From positions 124,001-188,000 of the forward strand of contig JBMHCD010000009.1 of assembly GCA_049890095.1 (NCBI GenBank): a stretch of DNA of 64,000 nucleotides, written 5' to 3'. Positions within the stretch are counted from its first letter, which is position 1. Each line of letters begins with the position of its first letter. This DNA is from JABAYQ01 sp049890095 (lineage in GTDB: Bacteria; Bacteroidota; Bacteroidia; Flavobacteriales; UBA7312). Both the position numbers and the translations under genes were made by a program. Positions 15,554 to 22,823 of the stretch are shown one piece after another. The notes under the pieces were generated by a model. It did not search any database. It had not been told where the DNA came from and saw nothing but the letters and a program-made list of their open reading frames with translations.

Positions 15554-16638
15554 AACTTTTTAACTTAATCATTCTTCTTTTTTTGTGCCTAAATGTTAGT
15601 GGGCAACAAAACTATCGGCTGATGTTTTATAATATCCTAAATTTCCCGTCATCAAATCCTGATAAAGCAGAAACACTCAAAACAATAATCGACTTTACAG
15701 AAACAGATTTATTGATGCTTACCGAAATAACTGATGGCAGCGCTGTTGATTTAATTCTTGATGAAGCATTAAACAGCAATGAAAATAATTGGTCAAGTTC
15801 TCCATTTATAGATGGCCCAGATACCGACAATCTACTTTTTTATAAAAACAACCTGTTTCAATTAGTAGAAACAAATGTAATTGCAACAACTCTTAGAGAC
15901 ATTAATGAATACGTTCTTTACCTTACTGAAAGCACCTCTATAGATACCACTTTTTTGTATGTTTATATTTCACATCTAAAGGCAGGGAATAGTATCGAAA
16001 ACGCTGCACAAAGAAATTTAGAGGCAACAGCCTTAAAAAACTATATAACACAAAGAATTAATGGAGAACATTTTATCGTTGCAGGAGACTTTAATGTTTA
16101 CAGCGCAAATGAAAATGCTTATCAAACTTTGTTAAATTATGGTGTAACATTAAACGACCCTATTAGTCAGGAAGGAGAATGGCATAATAATATTAATTAT
16201 TCTAACTATCATACTCAAAGTACTAGAACTAAATATCTATCCGATGGAGGGTCAATAGGAGGAATGGATGATCGATTCGACTTTATACTTATTTCTGACG
16301 ATTTATTAGAAGGAAGATTATCTTATGAAGCTAATAGTTATTATTCTGTCGGTCAAGATGGTAATCATTTTAACTTATCTTTTAATAACATTAATAATAG
16401 TACGGTGCCTAGCTATGTAAACAATGCTCTTTATTATATGTCAGATCATTTACCAGTTGTTATGAATTTGAAGTACGACCCTTCATTGAGCAATATTAAA
16501 GGAAGTACTAAAAATAACTTATCAAAACAAATTGCCATAATTGATATGTATGGAAGATCCACAAGCTTTAAACCAAATTCTCTTTTATTTTATATCTACG
16601 AAAATGGAGAAGTAGAAAAAAAAATATTTTTAGATTAA
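15550..16638 (+). CDS. Exported endonuclease/exonuclease/phosphatase enzyme with short sorting-like tail
   Basis: A second enzyme of the same superfamily, 362 residues, with a signal peptide ending near LNVSGQ. The active-site pattern is intact: FYNILNF (Asn28), LTEITD (Glu59), SHLKAG (His142), AGDFNVYS (Asp180, Asn182) and MSDHLPV. The C-terminal 50 residues (IAIIDMYGRSTSFKPNS, then YIYENGEVEKKIF) look like a short T9SS type A sorting signal, so it is probably surface-secreted, unlike its partner. It differs strongly in sequence from the upstream enzyme, so the two are not a recent duplication. The four-base overlaps at both ends show tight packing. Confidence 0.78.
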   Translation: MKLFNLIILLFLCLNVSGQQNYRLMFYNILNFPSSNPDKAETLKTIIDFTETDLLMLTEITDGSAVDLILDEALNSNENNWSSSPFIDGPDTDNLLFYKNNLFQLVETNVIATTLRDINEYVLYLTESTSIDTTFLYVYISHLKAGNSIENAAQRNLEATALKNYITQRINGEHFIVAGDFNVYSANENAYQTLLNYGVTLNDPISQEGEWHNNINYSNYHTQSTRTKYLSDGGSIGGMDDRFDFILISDDLLEGRLSYEANSYYSVGQDGNHFNLSFNNINNSTVPSYVNNALYYMSDHLPVVMNLKYDPSLSNIKGSTKNNLSKQIAIIDMYGRSTSFKPNSLLFYIYENGEVEKKIFLD

Positions 16639-17396
16639 AGTAAAAATCTAGTTACTATTTCATAAAATTGGTTTGGTTTTTCTGCATGCAACCAATGTCC
16701 AGCCTCAGAAATAGTTTGTATGTATGTATCTGGAAAATGAAAAAATATTTTTTCTTCATCCTCATCTTTTATATAATCTGATTTTTCTCCTTTCAAGAAT
16801 AATGTTGGTTTAGTAAATCGATTATATTGATTAAGCTGTTGACCAACATTAGCTATATTTTTGGAAATTGCATTTAAATTAAATCGAAATTTTAGTTTCT
16901 TTTTTTCATTCCAATAAAGACTTTTTAAAAGAAATTGTCGAACATCAGTTTCATTAATATATTGAGATAAAATTTTATCCGCTTCAGATCTACTTTTTAA
17001 ATCGGTATTATCTACAGCAAATAATCCATCAATAATCGTTTGATGATGTATAGGATAAAATTTAGGACTTATATCCACTACTACTAGTTTCCTAACAATT
17101 TGAGGATATTCTGTACTGAAGTACATTACTGTTTTGCCTCCTAAAGAATGACCAATCAGAGAAACATTCGACAATTTGTTATATTGAATATAATTATACA
17201 AATCGTCAGAAAGATGTTTGTATGAAAAGTGTTCATCATGAAAAGATCTTCCATGATTTCGATGATCTAGTAAATGAACTTCAAAAAAATCTGCAAATTG
17301 TTTTGCTAAGGTTTGCCAATTATCCGACATACCAAATAATCCGTGTAAAATAATTAACGGCTCTCCGCTTCCTGAAACTCTAGAAAATAATTTCAT
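16635..17396 (-). CDS. Alpha/beta hydrolase (YbfF-like)
   Basis: A 253-residue cytoplasmic alpha/beta hydrolase. The nucleophile elbow GHSLGG puts the catalytic Ser at 84. HGLFGMSDNW supplies the oxyanion hole and EAGHWLHAEKP the catalytic His. Length and motifs are closest to the YbfF/acyl-CoA esterase group. The physiological substrate is unknown. It overlaps pdxJ by four bases and is transcribed with it. Its stop codon overlaps the convergent nuclease gene by four bases. Confidence 0.88.
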   Translation of the reverse strand: MKLFSRVSGSGEPLIILHGLFGMSDNWQTLAKQFADFFEVHLLDHRNHGRSFHDEHFSYKHLSDDLYNYIQYNKLSNVSLIGHSLGGKTVMYFSTEYPQIVRKLVVVDISPKFYPIHHQTIIDGLFAVDNTDLKSRSEADKILSQYINETDVRQFLLKSLYWNEKKKLKFRFNLNAISKNIANVGQQLNQYNRFTKPTLFLKGEKSDYIKDEDEEKIFFHFPDTYIQTISEAGHWLHAEKPNQFYEIVTRFLL

Positions 17397-18106
17397 TTTA
17401 GTGCATTTTTATATAGCGAAATGGTATTTTCCAAACCAAGATACAAAGCATCAGAAATGAGTGCATGTCCAATTGATACTTCATCAAGAAAAGAAATTGA
17501 GGATGCAAAATAATTTAGATTCTCTAGGCTCAAATCATGTCCAGCATTTATTCCTAAACCTATCTTTTTGGCTAACTCAGCACATTCAACATATGGAGCT
17601 ATTGCCTTTTTTTTATCTTTTAAAAAATTCTCAGCATAACTTTCTGTATATAATTCAATTCGATCTGTTCCTGTATCTTTTGCGCTTTCAACTTGTTTCA
17701 AATTAGGATCAACAAATATAGACGTCCGAATTTTATATTCTTTTAACTCACTAATAATATCACTTAAAAAACTTTGATTTGAATAAATGTCCCATCCTGC
17801 ATTTGATGTTTTCACATTTGGTGCGTCAGGTACTAAAGTAACTTGATGTGGTTGTGTTTTTTTAACAAGTGCTAAAAAATTAGATGATGGATAACCCTCA
17901 ACATTAAACTCAGTTGTCACTATTTTTTTTAACTCATCAACGTCATTATAAGTAATATGTCTTTGGTCTGGTCTCGGGTGTACTGTTATTCCATCTGCTC
18001 CAAACATCTCACATCTAGTTGCTGCTAAAGTAACACTAGGCAAATTGCCACCTCTGGCATTTCGAATGGTTGCTATTTTATTAATATTTACACTCAACTT
18101 GGTCAT
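17393..18106 (-). CDS. pdxJ: Pyridoxine 5'-phosphate synthase
   Basis: The enzyme condenses 1-deoxy-D-xylulose 5-phosphate with 3-amino-2-oxopropyl phosphate to make pyridoxine 5'-phosphate, so the organism uses the DXP-dependent vitamin B6 route. It is a 237-residue TIM barrel of normal length with the family motifs VNINKIATIRNARGGN, HPRPDQRHI, TLVPDAP, ELYTESYA, GINAGHDLSLEN and VSIGHALISDAL. It is transcribed from a box at 18132-18139 and is followed by the overlapping hydrolase gene. Confidence 0.97.
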   Translation of the reverse strand: MTKLSVNINKIATIRNARGGNLPSVTLAATRCEMFGADGITVHPRPDQRHITYNDVDELKKIVTTEFNVEGYPSSNFLALVKKTQPHQVTLVPDAPNVKTSNAGWDIYSNQSFLSDIISELKEYKIRTSIFVDPNLKQVESAKDTGTDRIELYTESYAENFLKDKKKAIAPYVECAELAKKIGLGINAGHDLSLENLNYFASSISFLDEVSIGHALISDALYLGLENTISLYKNALK

Positions 18107-18131
18107 AACTAACTGTCTTTTTTAGAAGTTA

Positions 18132-18139
18132 CAAAGTTA
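18132..18139 (-). promoter_or_regulatory. TAnnTTTG promoter box for pdxJ
   Basis: TAACTTTG on the minus strand, 25 bases before the pdxJ start. Only 8 bases separate it from the divergent box at 18148-18155. Confidence 0.5.
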
Positions 18140-18147
18140 AAAAATAC

Positions 18148-18155
18148 TAAGTTTG
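18148..18155 (+). promoter_or_regulatory. TAnnTTTG promoter box for the CBS-nadK-bamA operon
   Basis: TAAGTTTG, 15 bases before the ATG at 18171. It likely drives the long envelope operon down to the second Skp gene. Confidence 0.5.
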
Positions 18156-18170
18156 TCCTTTAAATAAATT

Positions 18171-18836
18171 ATGATAAGTCATAAACTCATAGCAAATGAA
18201 ATAAGTGCCGTTAGTCTTGAGGATAGCGGAGCTCTTGTCTTATCATTGATGAATGAATTTAAAGTCAGTCATTTACCAGTTATTTCCAAAAATACTTTTC
18301 TTGGAATAATTTCAGAAGACGATATTATTAATATGAAAGATGATACTGAAAAAATAAGTGTCATTTCTAATAATTTATCAAAAGATTTTATCGATGTAGA
18401 AAAAGATGTTTATGAAGTAATTGATAAAATTCATAGTAACAAACTTACTCTTATCCCTCTTTTAAATGAGGGTAAATACCTTGGTTCAATTACAATACAT
18501 TCTATCATTAGTGCTTTGGCATCTATAACTGCAGTGAAAGAAGGTGGAGGGATGATTATTTTAGCTTTAAAAAAACAAAACTATCAAATGAGCGAAATTG
18601 CTCAAATCATTGAATCAAATAATGCTAAGATTTTAAGCTCCTACATTACCGAACATTATGATAGTGACAAGCTAACTGTTACTCTTAAACTAAACATTCA
18701 AAACCTCAATGCAATTGTTCAAACTTTTGAACGTTACAAATACATCATAACCGCCCATTTTGAACCAACAAATCAGAATACAAATAACACCATTAGCGAT
18801 AGGTATGATTCGCTAATGAGATATTTAAATCCGTAA
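18171..18836 (+). CDS. CBS-domain protein (AcuB-like) with ACT-like C-terminus
   Basis: A 221-residue cytoplasmic protein. Residues about 1-120 are two CBS motifs (SHLPVISKNTFLGIISEDDI and LTLIPLLNEGKYLGSITIH), which usually bind adenosine nucleotides. Residues about 130-205 resemble an ACT domain. The combination matches AcuB-like proteins, which in flavobacteria sit just upstream of nadK. A regulatory role for the operon or NAD kinase is possible but unproven. First gene of the envelope operon; it abuts the next start with no gap. Confidence 0.85.
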   Translation: MISHKLIANEISAVSLEDSGALVLSLMNEFKVSHLPVISKNTFLGIISEDDIINMKDDTEKISVISNNLSKDFIDVEKDVYEVIDKIHSNKLTLIPLLNEGKYLGSITIHSIISALASITAVKEGGGMIILALKKQNYQMSEIAQIIESNNAKILSSYITEHYDSDKLTVTLKLNIQNLNAIVQTFERYKYIITAHFEPTNQNTNNTISDRYDSLMRYLNP

Positions 18837-20219
18837 ATGCGATTTTATTTTTTTTTCTGTTTTACAATTCTCACAAGCTTTGTTTTTGGACAAAACAAAA
18901 TGGTCATTTCTGAAATATCAATAAACGGAAATAAGAAAACCAAAGAACATACTATACTCAGAGAATTATACTTTGCAGTAGGAGATTCATTGAACGCCAA
19001 GGAATTGGTAGAAAAAATAGAGCAGAGCAAAAAAAATATTGAAACGCAATGGCTATTTAATTTTATTGATTTTGACTTTAAAATTCAAGAACAAAAAATA
19101 GCTATTAATATTGATGTTGTCGAACGATGGTATATATGGCCTTATCCTATCCTTGAAATATCAGAACGAAACTTCAACGTTTTTTATGATTCGTTAAAAG
19201 CATCTAATTATTCAGATTTTTCAAAATTGAATTATGGTATTTTTCTTAATATCTATAATTTTAGAGGACGAAACGAATTGCTACAAATTAAATATCGTAA
19301 AGGTCATAAAGAACATTATTTATTCGACTATTACATCCCATATTTAAACCAATCTAAAGCAATTGGGTTAAATATAGTGGTTGAACAATTTAGAATGAAA
19401 ACTTTTCACTTTAATACAGTAAATAATCAATTGGAGTATTTTACTTCCAACGAAGCTCAATTTAAAGATTTTAAAAAGTCTATCACTCTACAATACAAAC
19501 CGAAACTTATCTTCACACACAAATTATCATTTGAAAATTCTGTTTATACAATTCCAGATGATCCATCTTTGAAAGAAATGAATTTCATAGAGTCTTCGTC
19601 CAATAAATTTATTGTTAATAAAGTTCAATATTTGCTAGAAAACGAAAAAAGAAATTCAATAAGCTATCCTACAGAAGGAGGATATAACATGTTACAATTT
19701 GATTTTTACAAAGGCATTGATAATGATTTTCAAAACATAAGTCTAATTGCAAAAAATGAAAATCATTTTCGAGCTGGTAATAGATTTTTTTATGGCTACA
19801 GTCTAAAAGGAAAAGTAAATCTCAATGATTCTTTACCTTATGTTTTAAACGAATCATTGGGCTTTGAAGATTATCTTAGAGGATATGAATATTTTGTAAT
19901 AGATGGAGGGAAATATATTTTTTCAAAAACTGCATTTAAATATTCGTTAATTCCCAAAAAATTATTTCAAATTCCTTTTTTTGATTTAGATCAATTTAAA
20001 AAATCTTATTATTCGGTATACTTAAGTATATTTGCCGATATGGGTATTGTTTATGATAAATACACAGATCCTAGCAATAAACTGAATAATAACTTTTTAT
20101 TTAGCCAAGGTGTAAGTCTTGACTTTGTAACTTATTATGATAAATTATTTAGATTAGAGTTAAGTAAAAACCATTTAAATGAATGGGGAATTTTTCTCCA
20201 TTTTTCAAATCCTTTTTAG
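18837..20219 (+). CDS. Single-POTRA Omp85/BamA-like outer-membrane protein
   Basis: A 460-residue exported protein with a signal peptide (cleavage near FVFGQ). Residues about 20-95 form one POTRA domain (ISEISINGNKKTKEHTILREL ... IETQWLFNF), followed by VVERWYIWPYPI, a hallmark of a Bacteroidota BamA/TamA-like group. The rest reads as a beta-barrel (alternating strands, LRGYEYFV resembling the Omp85 LRGY element) ending in LHFSNPF with a C-terminal Phe. With one POTRA it is unlike the multi-POTRA BamA encoded downstream. It may insert or move a special set of proteins or lipids. It sits between the CBS gene and nadK, which I would expect to be adjacent. Confidence 0.75.
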   Translation: MRFYFFFCFTILTSFVFGQNKMVISEISINGNKKTKEHTILRELYFAVGDSLNAKELVEKIEQSKKNIETQWLFNFIDFDFKIQEQKIAINIDVVERWYIWPYPILEISERNFNVFYDSLKASNYSDFSKLNYGIFLNIYNFRGRNELLQIKYRKGHKEHYLFDYYIPYLNQSKAIGLNIVVEQFRMKTFHFNTVNNQLEYFTSNEAQFKDFKKSITLQYKPKLIFTHKLSFENSVYTIPDDPSLKEMNFIESSSNKFIVNKVQYLLENEKRNSISYPTEGGYNMLQFDFYKGIDNDFQNISLIAKNENHFRAGNRFFYGYSLKGKVNLNDSLPYVLNESLGFEDYLRGYEYFVIDGGKYIFSKTAFKYSLIPKKLFQIPFFDLDQFKKSYYSVYLSIFADMGIVYDKYTDPSNKLNNNFLFSQGVSLDFVTYYDKLFRLELSKNHLNEWGIFLHFSNPF

Positions 20220-20221
20220 AA

Positions 20222-21100
20222 ATGAGAATCGCTTTATATGGCAGTCCATTTGATGTGTCAAAATCAAAATATATTCAACACCTGGTTTGCAAAATTGAAC
20301 AAGAAAATATTCCCATTTGTGTTGAACGTCAATTTTTGGAATTTTTAACACAACAAATTAAATTTAAAAACTCGGTTACTGAGTTTGAAACTCATCTTGA
20401 TTTAAAAGAAAATGCTGATATACTTCTTAGCATTGGAGGTGATGGAACATTATTAAATACTATTACTTTAATCAGGGATTCTAATATCCCTATTTTAGGA
20501 ATAAACACCGGTCGTTTAGGGTTTATTTCTAGTATTTCAACCGATCAAATAGATTCTGCAATAACACAATTAATAAAAGGGAATTACAACATTCAAGAAC
20601 GTACGCTTTTACAATTGGAAAGTGAAAACAATTTATTTGGCGAAATAAATGTTGCATTAAATGAAGTAACTATTTTGAAAAAAGATACTTCATCAATGAT
20701 TCAAATCCATGCTTATTTGAACGACGTTTATCTAAACTCATATTGGGCAGATGGATTAATCGTTTCTAGCCCAACAGGTTCTACTGGCTATTCTCTAAGT
20801 TGTGGAGGTCCAATTATTTTACCAGAGACTAATAATTTTATTATTTCTCCAATTGCGGCTCACAATCTTAATGTTCGTCCATTGGTAGTGTCTGACGATA
20901 CTGTAATTCGATTAAAAGTTGATGAAAGAGAAGAACTAGCATTAGTAGCGCTCGACAGTAGGTCAAGAGCAATTAATCCTAGCTTAAGCCTTACAATCCG
21001 AAAAGCAAACTATAAAATTAAACTTATTCGATTAGAAGATCAAAGTTTTATTTCTACTATGCGAGAAAAATTAATGTGGGGTAAAGACAAAAGAAATTAA
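20222..21100 (+). CDS. nadK: NAD kinase
   Basis: The enzyme phosphorylates NAD to NADP. The ATG at 20222 gives 292 residues, the normal length, and lies 2 bases after the upstream stop. An in-frame ATG at 20183 would overlap the previous gene and is rejected. The signature GGDGT is at 72-76, followed by INTGRLGF, and by YWADGLIVSSPTGSTGYSLS with the NAD-binding loop. The C-terminus has the usual VALDSR segment. It lies inside the envelope operon, as is common in flavobacteria. Confidence 0.97.
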   Translation: MRIALYGSPFDVSKSKYIQHLVCKIEQENIPICVERQFLEFLTQQIKFKNSVTEFETHLDLKENADILLSIGGDGTLLNTITLIRDSNIPILGINTGRLGFISSISTDQIDSAITQLIKGNYNIQERTLLQLESENNLFGEINVALNEVTILKKDTSSMIQIHAYLNDVYLNSYWADGLIVSSPTGSTGYSLSCGGPIILPETNNFIISPIAAHNLNVRPLVVSDDTVIRLKVDEREELALVALDSRSRAINPSLSLTIRKANYKIKLIRLEDQSFISTMREKLMWGKDKRN

Positions 21101-21120
21101 TCGAATATATCATAAATAAC

Positions 21121-21128
21121 TATATTTG
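21121..21128 (+). promoter_or_regulatory. TAnnTTTG promoter box before the DUF6089 gene
   Basis: TATATTTG, 29 bases before the ATG at 21158, in the only sizeable gap (57 bases) of the operon. Probably an internal promoter for the uppS-bamA part. Confidence 0.5.
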
Positions 21129-21157
21129 CACGTTATAGTTTTCACGTAAAATTTAAT

Positions 21158-22069
21158 ATGATGAAAAGATTACTTTTTTTAATAATTGTTTCTACCCTCA
21201 TTGGCACAAACATAAAAGCACAATCAATAGATCCATACTCTGAAATTGGTTTGTTTTTAGGAACATCGTATTATCTAGGTGATTTAAACGATGTTCACTT
21301 TAAGCTAGCACAACCTGCTACTTCCATCAATTATCGTTATAACCTAGATAGAAGATTTGCTTTAAGAGGAGGTGTTTGGGCCGGAGAATTAAGAGCAAGT
21401 GATAAACTAAACGAAACCGATACAACTAAAATTAATCGTAATTTACATTTTAAGTCTCCAATTTATGAAGTATCAGGCTTAATAGAATTCAATTTCTTTG
21501 ATTACGAAACAGGAAACAGCAGATATCCATTTACTCCATTTGTTTATACTGGAATTTCTTTATTTCAATTCAATCCTCAAGCAAGGTTATATGATACACC
21601 AACTGTATTTGATAACGATAATGGTGACGGAAATCCATGGGTTGAACTACAACCACTAGGAACAGAAGGGCAAAACTCCGTACAATACCCAGGAAAAGAT
21701 ATTTATCAACTGATTCAATTTGCTATTCCAATTGGAGTTGGCTTTAAACTAAGTTTAGGTAGAAACTTCAGTCTAAGCGCTGAGTATGGAGCAAGGAAAA
21801 CTTACACCGACTATTTAGATGATGTTGGTGGAACCTATGCAGACCCTTTTTATTTATATGCAGAAAACGAAACTGCAGCACTTTTATCTGATCGATCTTA
21901 TGCTCTATTTGAATATTTAAACTCTAACCCAGGAGCAAATATTACTAGTTGGCAAGGAAATCGTGATAAGCTAAGAGCAAACGAAAATGATTGGAGCGAT
22001 TGGTATTCTTTTGCAGGTATATCATTAGTTTATAAAATTTATACTAAACCTAAAGTCTGTAAATTCTAG
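21158..22069 (+). CDS. DUF6089-family outer-membrane beta-barrel protein
   Basis: A 303-residue protein with a signal peptide (cleavage near NIKAQ). It starts YSEIGLFLGTSYYLGDLND, the characteristic DUF6089 opening, and ends with a strand SFAGISLVYKIY and a short KPKVCKF tail. Family members lie directly before uppS and bamA in Bacteroidota and are probably outer-membrane barrels. No biochemical function is known to me. A second in-frame ATG at 21161 is equally possible as start. Confidence 0.85.
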   Translation: MMKRLLFLIIVSTLIGTNIKAQSIDPYSEIGLFLGTSYYLGDLNDVHFKLAQPATSINYRYNLDRRFALRGGVWAGELRASDKLNETDTTKINRNLHFKSPIYEVSGLIEFNFFDYETGNSRYPFTPFVYTGISLFQFNPQARLYDTPTVFDNDNGDGNPWVELQPLGTEGQNSVQYPGKDIYQLIQFAIPIGVGFKLSLGRNFSLSAEYGARKTYTDYLDDVGGTYADPFYLYAENETAALLSDRSYALFEYLNSNPGANITSWQGNRDKLRANENDWSDWYSFAGISLVYKIYTKPKVCKF

Positions 22070-22070
22070 T

Positions 22071-22823
22071 ATGTCGTTGGATACCAAAATTTTAACAGAA
22101 AAAATTCCAAAACATATCGCCATTATCATGGATGGTAATGGTCGGTGGGCAAAGAAACAATCCAAAATTAGAATATTTGGTCATAGAACAGGTGTTAAAA
22201 CAGTTCGAAATATTGTTGAAGGGTCTGTACAGTTAGGAGTTAAATACCTAACACTTTTTGCATTCTCATCTGAAAATTGGAATCGACCCAAGTTTGAGAT
22301 AAATGCTCTTATGGAGTTACTTGTTCAGACTATCCACAGTGAAACTAAAACTCTAAATAAAAATAATGTAAAGCTTACTGCAATTGGCGATATTGATAAT
22401 CTTCCGAATAATTGTTCAAAAAATTTAAAAAGTGCTATTGAACTTACCAAAAACAATACTGCAATGACTTTAGTACTTGCTTTAAGTTATAGCTCTAGAG
22501 AAGAAATTATATCAACATGCAAAAAAATAGCTCGAAAAGTAGTAAACAAAGAGCTAAATATCGACGACATAAACGAAAATATTATTAACGAAAATCTTTA
22601 TACTCATAATATCCCTGACCCTGAATTATTAATAAGAACTAGTGGAGAGTATCGATTAAGTAATTTTTTAATGTGGCAAATTGCTTACTCAGAATTACAT
22701 TTTACTGATGTCCTATGGCCAGAATTTACCATGGATCATCTTAAGAAAGCAATCATAGATTTTCAAAATAGAGAACGAAGATTTGGTAAAACTAGCGAAC
22801 AAATTGAAAAAGAAAATGCATAA
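22071..22823 (+). CDS. uppS: Isoprenyl transferase (undecaprenyl diphosphate synthase)
   Basis: A cis-prenyl transferase that extends farnesyl diphosphate with isopentenyl diphosphate to the C55 carrier used for peptidoglycan and O-antigen. It has 250 residues. HIAIIMDGNGRWAKK holds catalytic Asp21 and Arg25; the further motifs TLFAFSSENWNRP, DPELLIRTSGEYRLSNF and WPEFT are all intact. It starts one base after the DUF6089 stop and overlaps bamA by 8 bases. Confidence 0.97.
   Translation: MSLDTKILTEKIPKHIAIIMDGNGRWAKKQSKIRIFGHRTGVKTVRNIVEGSVQLGVKYLTLFAFSSENWNRPKFEINALMELLVQTIHSETKTLNKNNVKLTAIGDIDNLPNNCSKNLKSAIELTKNNTAMTLVLALSYSSREEIISTCKKIARKVVNKELNIDDINENIINENLYTHNIPDPELLIRTSGEYRLSNFLMWQIAYSELHFTDVLWPEFTMDHLKKAIIDFQNRERRFGKTSEQIEKENA

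Noticed and set aside
990..16638. PhoR/PhoB pair as local regulator of the nuclease island
   Set aside because: Attractive because phosphate starvation often induces nucleases, but the loci are 8 kb apart and I could see no shared operator.
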